DNA from: Nostoc sp. 'Lobaria pulmonaria (5183) cyanobiont'
GTDB taxonomy: Bacteria > Cyanobacteriota > Cyanobacteriia > Cyanobacteriales > Nostocaceae
Length of the DNA: 64,000 nt
Assembly: GCF_002949795.1 (NCBI RefSeq)
Contig: NZ_CP026692.1
Location: 62,001 to 126,000, forward strand
Reading direction: 5' to 3'
Numbering within the stretch: position 1 is the first letter of the stretch; each line of letters starts with the position of its first letter. The notes beneath the pieces were generated by a model, which was not told the DNA's origin, did no database searches, and was given only the letters and a program-made list of their open reading frames with translations. Below, piece by piece: positions 45,865-53,535 of the stretch. The translations under genes and the position numbers were made by a program.

Positions 45865-48800
45865 CGTCACTCCTTCCAACTCTTCATCTGTCAACTCATA
45901 CAACTGGCGCAACTTATCTAACTTCTTATCATCAGCTTCCCAGAAACCCCGCCCATGCGCCTCCAACATTCTGCCTAAAATATTGCGAAAAGCTTCAGGA
46001 TTTGCCTTACGTAATTTCTCCGCCATCTCTGCATCTAACGCATAAGTCTCTGCGGCTTGATCGTATACCCAATCATCGGTAAAATCGGCAGTACCACCCC
46101 AACCAATCAACGCCGTCATCCGTTGGGAAATTTCAAAAGCACCACCAGAACCTTGATTTGCCATCGCTTGCGCCCATTTGGGATTTACCAACTTGGTGCG
46201 GTACTCCATTCGCAGTAAATCATCTAAATTGCGCGGTGTAGTATCCTTCGAGAAACTTTCCACAAAACTGGTTGTAACCTTCTTCCCGCCTTGTTTTTCT
46301 GCCGCCCTTTTCAAACCGCCGGTATTGGCGTAATATTCTTGAATATCAGTTAAACCATATTCTACCGAATCGATTTCTTGAACAATGCGATCGCTAGTTT
46401 TTAACAAAGTATTCAACACTTCCGGTCTAGCTTGACCTTTATCTTCTCTGCCATAGCTAAACACATTGCGACTTTGCCAAGTATTCCCCAACTCCTCACC
46501 AGATTCCCAATTCCCATCAACCACTCTATCATTCACCAAAGAACCAAAATCACCCGCCGGATTAGAAAACAATCTCGCCGATGCATTTTCCACACCTTGG
46601 GCTTTCAAAGCTAAGGCGTGTCTTCTAATAAAATTTTGATCTTCCGGTTCCTCAGCATCAGCCGCCCGTTGAAATAAATCATCCAACAATTCGATAATAT
46701 TCACAAAACTATCCCGGAAAATCCCAGACAAATTACCCAACACATCAATGCGGGGATGTCCAACCTCCGCCAACGGCTTCAACTCATAACGAACAACTCT
46801 ACCAGTTCCTTCCTTAACAGGTTCAGCCCCCACCAACTCCAACAGAATCCCCAAAGATTCACCCTTAGTTTTAATCGCATCCAATCCCCATAACATTACC
46901 GCCACCGTTTCGGGATATTTACCATATTCATCCAAATGCTGGACAATAATTTTTTGAGCAATTTCTCGTCCCCGTTCATACGCCGCAGGTGAAGGCATCC
47001 GATAGGGATCTAAAGCATGAATATTCCTCCCAGTCGGCAAAACACCAGCCCCATCCCGCAACAAATCCCCACCAGGCGCAGGCGGAATATATTCCCCATT
47101 CAACCCCCTTAACAAATTCGTTAACTCATCCGTAGATTGCATCAACAAATCCCTTATTACTCTTCCTTCTTCTTCTCTTTCTTCTTTGCGTTCTTTGCGC
47201 CTTTGCGGTTCGTTTACTTCTTCCTCCCCCCCAAAATAAGCCTCCAAATACGACCCCAACTCCTCCTCATTCGGCTTTTCCCCCAAAGTATGCAACCCAG
47301 AAGAAAACAACCGATTTTCTAAAACTTGCAAATATTCATACAACCCCACCAAATAATCATCAAAAGCACGAACACTAAACATCCGCACATTCTCCGGCGT
47401 AAACGCAATACCCAACCGTTTAGCATCCTCAAACGGACAATCAGCATCCAACCCAGAGTCCACAATTTTTTTACAAATTCCTTCCTTTAAGACATAATTC
47501 TTTTGTGGATCTTCACGATACTCTGAAATCAAATCTCGCAACGCCACCAATTCCTTATACAAACCTGCCCGCCCATAAGGAGGCACATTATGAGAAATCA
47601 ACACACCATAACCGCGACGTTTTGCCAACATCGACTCAGAGGGATTATTCGCCGCATATATATATAGATTAGGCAAATTTCCTAACAGAATATCCGACCA
47701 AGAATAACCCGTATTCCCCAACGGAGAACCAGGCAACCATTCCACCGTCCCATGCATTCCAAAGTGAACTAAAGCATCAGCTTGAAACTCATTTTGCAAC
47801 CATTTATAATAAGCAGCATATTGCGGATGGGGCGTTAAATCTCGTTCAAACATTAAGCGCATGGGATCACCTTGTATCCCCAAAGGTGGTTGTACACCTA
47901 TCCACACATTGCCTAATTGCACACCGCCAATTTGGAATTCATCGCCATAAGTTTTAATTCCAGTTCCCGTGAGAGATTTCCATTGTTTTTCGATGCGGGA
48001 GGTTTGCAGATATCCCAGCCATTTTTCTAGAGTGTGGGCGTTAACAGACGTAGGGATATTTTTTGTATCATCAATTTCATCCGCTTCTTTCACCCAGCGA
48101 ATCAATTCTTCCCCATCTTCTGGTAAATCCCCCACGGTGTAACCTTGTTCTTTGAGTGCATGGAGAAACTTCAGCAAACTACGCGGCACATTTAATAATG
48201 CAGCTGTCCCCGCAGCACCATAACCGGGAGGAAACCCATATAAAATGATCGCAATCTTGCGTTCTGATGCAGGTTTTTGCCGCAAAGCCACCCAAGTTTT
48301 TACCCTACCAATTAATCGCTCCACCCGTTCGGGAACCAGATAAATATTTTCACCTACCAAACCACCAAGGGGAACAGTATCAATAGCCCCATCCAATTCG
48401 GGTAAGGCGTATAACACCACACTTTGCAATCCGCCGATACCTTGGCGCGTCCATGAGTGAATATCTTGAATTAATAGTGGTGCGGCAACAATATAAGGTA
48501 CATTCTTGGCAGTGAGGATGCGCTTTGCTACTTCCACCTGACGCCCTGCTTCCATTGAACCAGCCGGGCCACCCACCAAAGGAAAGCCAATTGTGGAAAC
48601 GATCGCATCCACTTTTACTGCTTCATTAGATAGTGAGGGAGTCTCTATATTACCTAGTTGTCGTTGTTGAATTTCATAGTTGGTTGTCATTAAATCTCGT
48701 ACCGCCACGTGTCCTTCTACGCCGTTGATGAAAATGGGCAAAGGAGTTAACCCAGCTTTTTCAAAACTGCGAATTAGTTGGGGAATGTAGGGTTGTTTGG

Positions 48801-49548
48801 TGATGACGTGTTTTCGGTAGAGTAAAATCCCGATAATCGGTTTTGTAGAGACGCGATTCATCGCGTCTCCACAATAGGTTTTATACCATTCCAAATATTC
48901 GCGGGGTGATTCAAAAAACCCTTGATAGTCGGGGTGGAGTAATCCGATGTTAGGGGTTTCGACTAGCGGGGGAATATCGCCGACTTTTAAACCTAAGTAT
49001 TTTTCTGCCAGTGTCCAGAATAATGAAGCGACGTTTTCTGAACCCCCAGCATTCCAGTAACCATAGATAATTAACCAGTTGCGTAAGTCTTGGACTTTTT
49101 GCACTGGTATATATTTCAGTAGTTTGGGGCCAATTTTTAAGAAGCTGATGTAACCAGCAAGTTTGTCTTCTTCGCGTCCATTGCTAAATTTGTCGAGGAT
49201 GAATTTAACTGGTTTGGGCATTCCTTTGGGTTTGTCGCCAATGGCAAAGTCACCCAGCTTGGTTAAACTCATCAATTCCAAGGCTGACTCAAAGACTAGA
49301 CGGATGGGAATTTGGGAAATGCGATCGCGCAACCACACAACCTGGTCATAATCAAATAGTAGGCTACCAAAAAACACATCAGCGCCATCAAGTGCTGTTT
49401 CTACCTCAGTGCGTTTGTTGGTAAGATCGCGATCGCTAAATACTCGAATATCCAACTCAGGACAGCGAGAGTTAGCCAAAAAGGCTGCTTTTCTGTACAA
49501 GTCAGCGTTGAATGATTCAAACCCAGCAATCAAGACGATGCGTTTCAT
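45859..49548 (-). CDS. cobN: Cobaltochelatase subunit CobN (ChlH-like)
   Basis: 1229 residues, close in length to the cyanobacterial CobN-type paralogue and about 100 shorter than ChlH. The N-terminus is the ChlH-type lead domain (KRIVLIAGFESFNADLYRKA). Core blocks include YWNAGGSENVASLF, GFPLVGGPAGSMEAGRQ, YGFPPGYGAAGTAALLNVPR, HFGMHGTVEWLPG and MLWGLDAIKTKGES. It would insert Co into hydrogenobyrinate a,c-diamide, using ATPase partners such as ChlI/ChlD. A second Mg-chelatase H is the alternative. Two dispersed repeats lie inside the frame: one adds GDAMNRVSTK (48845-48873) and one adds EPQRRKERKEER (47181-47214). No chelatase partner is adjacent. Confidence 0.82.
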   Translation of the reverse strand: MKRIVLIAGFESFNADLYRKAAFLANSRCPELDIRVFSDRDLTNKRTEVETALDGADVFFGSLLFDYDQVVWLRDRISQIPIRLVFESALELMSLTKLGDFAIGDKPKGMPKPVKFILDKFSNGREEDKLAGYISFLKIGPKLLKYIPVQKVQDLRNWLIIYGYWNAGGSENVASLFWTLAEKYLGLKVGDIPPLVETPNIGLLHPDYQGFFESPREYLEWYKTYCGDAMNRVSTKPIIGILLYRKHVITKQPYIPQLIRSFEKAGLTPLPIFINGVEGHVAVRDLMTTNYEIQQRQLGNIETPSLSNEAVKVDAIVSTIGFPLVGGPAGSMEAGRQVEVAKRILTAKNVPYIVAAPLLIQDIHSWTRQGIGGLQSVVLYALPELDGAIDTVPLGGLVGENIYLVPERVERLIGRVKTWVALRQKPASERKIAIILYGFPPGYGAAGTAALLNVPRSLLKFLHALKEQGYTVGDLPEDGEELIRWVKEADEIDDTKNIPTSVNAHTLEKWLGYLQTSRIEKQWKSLTGTGIKTYGDEFQIGGVQLGNVWIGVQPPLGIQGDPMRLMFERDLTPHPQYAAYYKWLQNEFQADALVHFGMHGTVEWLPGSPLGNTGYSWSDILLGNLPNLYIYAANNPSESMLAKRRGYGVLISHNVPPYGRAGLYKELVALRDLISEYREDPQKNYVLKEGICKKIVDSGLDADCPFEDAKRLGIAFTPENVRMFSVRAFDDYLVGLYEYLQVLENRLFSSGLHTLGEKPNEEELGSYLEAYFGGEEEVNEPQRRKERKEEREEEGRVIRDLLMQSTDELTNLLRGLNGEYIPPAPGGDLLRDGAGVLPTGRNIHALDPYRMPSPAAYERGREIAQKIIVQHLDEYGKYPETVAVMLWGLDAIKTKGESLGILLELVGAEPVKEGTGRVVRYELKPLAEVGHPRIDVLGNLSGIFRDSFVNIIELLDDLFQRAADAEEPEDQNFIRRHALALKAQGVENASARLFSNPAGDFGSLVNDRVVDGNWESGEELGNTWQSRNVFSYGREDKGQARPEVLNTLLKTSDRIVQEIDSVEYGLTDIQEYYANTGGLKRAAEKQGGKKVTTSFVESFSKDTTPRNLDDLLRMEYRTKLVNPKWAQAMANQGSGGAFEISQRMTALIGWGGTADFTDDWVYDQAAETYALDAEMAEKLRKANPEAFRNILGRMLEAHGRGFWEADDKKLDKLRQLYELTDEELEGVTV
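47181..47214. repeat. In-frame dispersed repeat in cobN (CTTTGCGTTCTTTGCGCC)
   Basis: Read on the minus strand as NEPQRRKERKEER, a highly charged loop near residue 780, next to an acidic GGEEEV stretch. The DNA belongs to the CTTTGCG family seen at 31391-31449. Confidence 0.7.
48845..48873. repeat. In-frame palindromic repeat in cobN
   Basis: GTAGAGACGCGATTCATCGC followed by GTCTCCACA, nearly identical to 35454-35481. The minus-strand reading is CGDAMNRVSTK near residue 230, in the same strand and frame relation as in the multi-HAMP kinase. Confidence 0.85.
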
Positions 49549-49635
49549 GCCTGTAAGCTACGAAATATTTCTTTACTTTGATCTTAAACGTGCTTTCAGG
49601 CTGATTGTTAAATATCTACCCAGAGATTGCGGTGA

Positions 49636-50244
49636 TTAATTCCTCAAAGGAGTTAGGACTTCACTATCACCACTGCCTTTAGGATATTTTGATTGCAAAA
49701 AAGTTGTGATATGTTGAGTTAAATTAAGTGCATCATTGAACTCTTTTGACTGCTGTAGCGCTTCGTATAGCAAACGAATTTCTTGTGATGACAAATTTGT
49801 GAATGTACGCAACTCGGTAATATCTAATCTTCGGTTAAACTCATTAGCAGTATGCCGCCATTGATGTATAAGCGAAAACAACTCTCTATCTTGACGTTCT
49901 GCAAAGACATCAGAAGCGATCGCTATTTCGGTAACTGATATAATTAATCGCGGAAAAACTATCGGTCGTCCCGGTCTGTGTGAGTTTGGATTAAATCGCT
50001 CATCAGATAAAATTACGTCATTTGATCTGCATTCATTCAGTAAGGCACGCAGAAATTCTATCCTCTTTTCGTTAGCTGATGCCCATCGTTCGCCAAAAAT
50101 CCCGGTAATTGTGGCTAATAATCCCAGACCTGTTAGTATTGGTTCCAAATTTTTTTCATCTCTAGTCCACCAGACGGCGGCTAGAAGAAATCCCAGAAGT
50201 AGAGGGAAAAACGTGATAAAACTCACTAGGTTTTTCATACTCAT
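49636..50244 (-). CDS. Two-TM membrane protein of unknown function
   Basis: 202 residues. Two N-terminal membrane segments (LVSFITFFPLLLGFLLAAVW and PILTGLGLLATITGIFG) are followed by a cytoplasmic helical region of about 150 residues (RIEFLRALLNECRSND, FSLIHQWRHTANEFNRRLD). The start at 50244 has AAAAGGT upstream. It lies eight bases after the EgtD-like methyltransferase gene, so the two are almost certainly co-transcribed. The layout resembles small membrane partners in signalling or defence pairs, but I recognise no named family. Confidence 0.72.
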   Translation of the reverse strand: MSMKNLVSFITFFPLLLGFLLAAVWWTRDEKNLEPILTGLGLLATITGIFGERWASANEKRIEFLRALLNECRSNDVILSDERFNPNSHRPGRPIVFPRLIISVTEIAIASDVFAERQDRELFSLIHQWRHTANEFNRRLDITELRTFTNLSSQEIRLLYEALQQSKEFNDALNLTQHITTFLQSKYPKGSGDSEVLTPLRN

Positions 50245-50252
50245 ATCACATT

Positions 50253-51407
50253 TTACCTTTTAGACCATATATCATTTGCTACAGAAGGATTCTTGTTAAT
50301 TCCTGAAGAGTCAGGGGCAATTAAGATTAAATCCATGCCAAATCCATTCTTTAAACGTGGTTCTAATACTGTGTGTAGCCTATCAACAAGCACCAGGTTG
50401 CAGTCTGATATAGTTTTCTCGATGCCATTAGAAGTATATTTCCGAGTCAGATATAAACGAATCGTATCTTGGTCTTCAAAATTCATTACCGACCGATCAG
50501 GTAACGTTACTTCAATTTTGTTTCCAGTTAGATTGCGATAGAGGATTTTTATTAAAATTCCTCTATCAGCTTCTACAATACCTTCAAAAAATACACTATT
50601 TAAGTCGATATGTAAATCACTATTTTGCAGCAACGCGCTGGTGACAAACTCTTTAAATGATTTAGTTTTTGCATATTCTTTCGCTGCATTTTGTGCCGCT
50701 TCTTCGCTTAATTCCTCAGTGATAGCTACTTCTAAGAGTAGCCTATCTTCACTTCGCATTAGTTTAGAAATAGTTCGCAAAAGTTCTGTGTCTTGTTGAA
50801 AATTAGCTAATGTGTTCCCCAATAGCGAAAATAGCACGGAACCGTTATTGATAACTCTATCTAGTAGTTTTCGTAACTCGTCAACATTTCTCTCAATTGA
50901 GAAGTCAACTTGAATTGGCAACACATGGCTACCTTGCAATTGCGATCCTCTAGTTGCCCGTTGTACACCTAACCTTAACATCTCCGAACTCATATCAACT
51001 GGAAAGTAGAGGAAATCGGGATTTGCGTGAAACAATAAACTTAAAATGTGTTGGTCTTTTTCACCCGTGCCTACGCCTAAACTTACATAATGATATTTTT
51101 GATCTTTGATATTATTAGCATTAATTTGATGCCATCGATATCTAAAAGATTCTATACTCTCTTTCATCACGAGATAGAATCGATCGTTACAGGCATGATC
51201 CCAGGCGATCGTTGGGCCTATTCCCCAATAGGAAAAACCTGACAAAATCTCTTTTCCATCGCCTGTCGCAGAAAATTCTCCTCTCAATTCCTGCGTGAGT
51301 TCTGCAAGTTTGTTAGATTGATCTTCCCCTATAAAGCAGAGAGTCCACCCTAAGCCGGGTTCATTGATGGAATTCTCCAGTAGCTTCACAAAATTTAAAG
51401 ATCCCAT
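50253..51407 (-). CDS. EgtD-like (histidine-specific type) SAM-dependent methyltransferase
   Basis: 384 residues. The Rossmann SAM site is YVSLGVGTGEKDQHILSLL (near 100-118), then FPVDMSSEMLRLGVQ (acidic residue binding the ribose) and VLFSLLGNTLANF, the usual EgtD/Methyltransf_33 blocks. EgtD trimethylates histidine in ergothioneine synthesis, but no EgtB gene is nearby and the N- and C-terminal regions diverge, so the substrate is unknown. CGAGG precedes the start. It is the first gene of a pair with the two-TM protein. Confidence 0.75.
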   Translation of the reverse strand: MGSLNFVKLLENSINEPGLGWTLCFIGEDQSNKLAELTQELRGEFSATGDGKEILSGFSYWGIGPTIAWDHACNDRFYLVMKESIESFRYRWHQINANNIKDQKYHYVSLGVGTGEKDQHILSLLFHANPDFLYFPVDMSSEMLRLGVQRATRGSQLQGSHVLPIQVDFSIERNVDELRKLLDRVINNGSVLFSLLGNTLANFQQDTELLRTISKLMRSEDRLLLEVAITEELSEEAAQNAAKEYAKTKSFKEFVTSALLQNSDLHIDLNSVFFEGIVEADRGILIKILYRNLTGNKIEVTLPDRSVMNFEDQDTIRLYLTRKYTSNGIEKTISDCNLVLVDRLHTVLEPRLKNGFGMDLILIAPDSSGINKNPSVANDIWSKR

Positions 51408-51976
51408 GTTGAGCCTCGTTTCTTGAGCAGTTTATTTGATAAATCTCGCACAGGTGTCTAGAAGCGATCGCGTATTCATTAATACTGTAAAGCATTATGT
51501 GTTAAGCTGCTCAGGGTTAACAAGAAGCCAAGGTTAGAGTCTGTCAAGGGTTTACGACCTTATAAACCCAGCTTCACATCAGGGAGCGCGTTCGGTTTCG
51601 GGATTTGGGCATTTAACTAAGTACTTTTGTCATGGCTTTCCACTTTTAGAAAGCGTTATTATCTAAAGAATGGTAGGCAATTGCTAGATTTCAATTTATT
51701 GCAATAATTGCAATAAATTACTGGTTATTCTCGATATTGATAAATTATAATAGTTGTGTTTTTGGTTAAAATATAGCTTTGAATTAGTAGATTTTACCAA
51801 ATAAAAGTTGCTGTTCAGGTTCGGACAAAAACTTCTTTGGTTTAATAGCGTAGGAATGCTGAAAAGAATGCAGCCATTGCTAACAAGTATTTAAACAAAG
51901 CTATTCACCAAACTTTGTTTATATAATTATAAGAGTTTTGGACTAGTGTAAAAACAAGTAAATTGAGGATGAAATC
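51408..51976. other. AT-rich intergenic region
   Basis: About 570 bases between divergent genes. A small hairpin GGGTTTACGACCTTATAAACCC lies at about 51548-51569 and an ATTGCAATAATTGCAATAAAT repeat-like stretch near 51700. No gene recognised. Confidence 0.35.
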
Positions 51977-52933
51977 ATGAAATTCGGAATTGATAGCGGG
52001 CACAATTGTCCACCAGACACAGGAGCTAGAGGAATTAAATTTGAGGATAATTTAACTCTAGATGTAGGTAATAGAGTTATAGCCAAGTTAAGAGCTTTAG
52101 GAAATGAAGTCGTAGTATGTAGACCAAGTAGTGCTAGTACAGTCCGTGACTCCCTCTCAAAAAGATGTTCTACAGCTAATGGAAGTAAAGTAGATATTTA
52201 CGTCTCGATTCATTTTAACTCCTTTAACGGGCAAGCTAATGGCACCGAAGTATTTGCAACTAGCGAGACAGGTAGAAAAATCGCTAAACCTGTATTAGAT
52301 GAAATCGTCAAGTTAGGATTTTTTAATCGTGGTGTTAAGAGTGGTTCCCACTTGTTTGTTCTGAAAAATACAGATATGCCTGCGATTCTTGTAGAAGGTT
52401 GCTTTGTGGATTCGCAAAAAGATATGAATCTTTATAATCCAGAAGCAATGGCTAATGCGATTGTCAAAGGCTTAACTGGTAAAGTGGCAAGTGTTCCTGT
52501 TAACCCTGTACCAGATGAAGAAGATAATGTAGATACCACGATTATCAGACTGCAAAAAGCCTTAAATCAACTAAAAATAACTGATAAAAATGGTAAGGCG
52601 TTAATGGAAGATGGCTTCACAGGGGCTAACACCAAATCTGCTGTAGAAAAATTTCAGACTATTGTTGGGGTTCAGTCAACTGGAATTGCTGACTCAGCTA
52701 CATGGAATGCCATAAATCAAATTTTGGCAAAACGAATACTTAGACCAAACCATGCTGGTAATGCAGTTGTCAGATACTTGCAATACCGTTTAGGTGTTGA
52801 TAATGATGGCGTCTACGGCCCGCAAACAGAAGTTGTAGTTAAGAACTTTCAAAAGCAAAATGGTTTAGATGCTGATGGAATTATCGGGCCTGCTAGCTGG
52901 CAGAAATTAATTGGTTCGGCTGATGGGAACTAG
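51977..52933 (+). CDS. N-acetylmuramoyl-L-alanine amidase with two peptidoglycan-binding domains
   Basis: 318 residues. The Amidase_3 domain (about 1-168) has the zinc ligands His9 (GIDSGHN), Glu23 (KFEDN) and a His in VSIHFNSF (near 78), plus catalytic Glu in ILVEGCFVD (near 139). It cuts the bond between muramic acid and the stem peptide. Two PGB_1 modules follow (about 185-245, GFTGANTKSAVEKFQ; 250-315, GVYGPQTEVVVKNFQKQNG). There is no signal peptide, which is unusual for a wall enzyme and more like phage or non-classically exported amidases. GAGGATGAAATC precedes the start. Confidence 0.9.
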   Translation: MKFGIDSGHNCPPDTGARGIKFEDNLTLDVGNRVIAKLRALGNEVVVCRPSSASTVRDSLSKRCSTANGSKVDIYVSIHFNSFNGQANGTEVFATSETGRKIAKPVLDEIVKLGFFNRGVKSGSHLFVLKNTDMPAILVEGCFVDSQKDMNLYNPEAMANAIVKGLTGKVASVPVNPVPDEEDNVDTTIIRLQKALNQLKITDKNGKALMEDGFTGANTKSAVEKFQTIVGVQSTGIADSATWNAINQILAKRILRPNHAGNAVVRYLQYRLGVDNDGVYGPQTEVVVKNFQKQNGLDADGIIGPASWQKLIGSADGN

Positions 52934-53186
52934 AGACTAGAGACTGGGGTAGTAGGAGTGCTGAGTAAAGAAGTTGGGAATCTGACTTCTTTACTCAGAA
53001 CTCGGAACGGGCTAAACCCTAGCTATCCACTAACAGAAATGTTTTGCTTAATGAATAAGTGAAGGGGATAATTTTAGCAAACTTACAATTATATCTTTGG
53101 CAAGCACCCAAACTGTCAATCATTCTGGCACAATTTGTAATTCTTAAATCATTGCCTATGTGCTAAATAATCCCAATAAAAAATGA
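52934..53186. other. Intergenic region after the amidase
   Basis: Contains a short TAGAGAC repeat (52931-52944) and the hairpin listed separately. No gene recognised before the small minus-strand frame at 53187-53342. Confidence 0.35.
52961..52998. terminator. Hairpin after the amidase gene
   Basis: CTGAGTAAAGAAGT pairs perfectly with ACTTCTTTACTCAG across a 10-base loop (14-bp stem), 28 bases past the stop. There is no U-tract, so it may protect the mRNA end rather than terminate. Confidence 0.5.
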
Positions 53187-53342
53187 TTAGTAAGAGTGCG
53201 TTGTCTTTTCAGAAATAGGAAATTCAACACTTTCAGCCCGCACAGGAATTACAATACCTTCCCGAAGCAGTGCATTCTTAAAAATCTTCCGAAGAACGCG
53301 CTGAATCTGAAGATGTTTTCCGGGTTTCACCTTTCTGAACAT
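53187..53342 (-). CDS. Small open frame, possible C-terminal remnant
   Basis: 51 codons starting MFRKVKPGKHLQIQRVLRKI and ending with IVIPVRAESVEFPISEK and HSY. The composition looks coding, and the block ALLREGIVIPVRAE resembles C-terminal tails of membrane channel proteins. It may be the leftover end of a lost gene. No strong ribosome binding site. Function not assigned. Confidence 0.4.
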   Translation of the reverse strand: MFRKVKPGKHLQIQRVLRKIFKNALLREGIVIPVRAESVEFPISEKTTHSY

Positions 53343-53535
53343 AAAACTGAATTATTTTAACGGTTGTATATCAGAATCTACTGAGATTATCAAGGTATCT
53401 CTAAAATGATAATTATTTCATATAATTATGGATTGTCAAGCCATAAACATTTTACTTAGGCGTTAATTTTTCGTGTGAATTGTATGGTCTATATTTTGCC
53501 CAAGTAAACTTCGGTGCAGAATAAAAGAGCATAGC

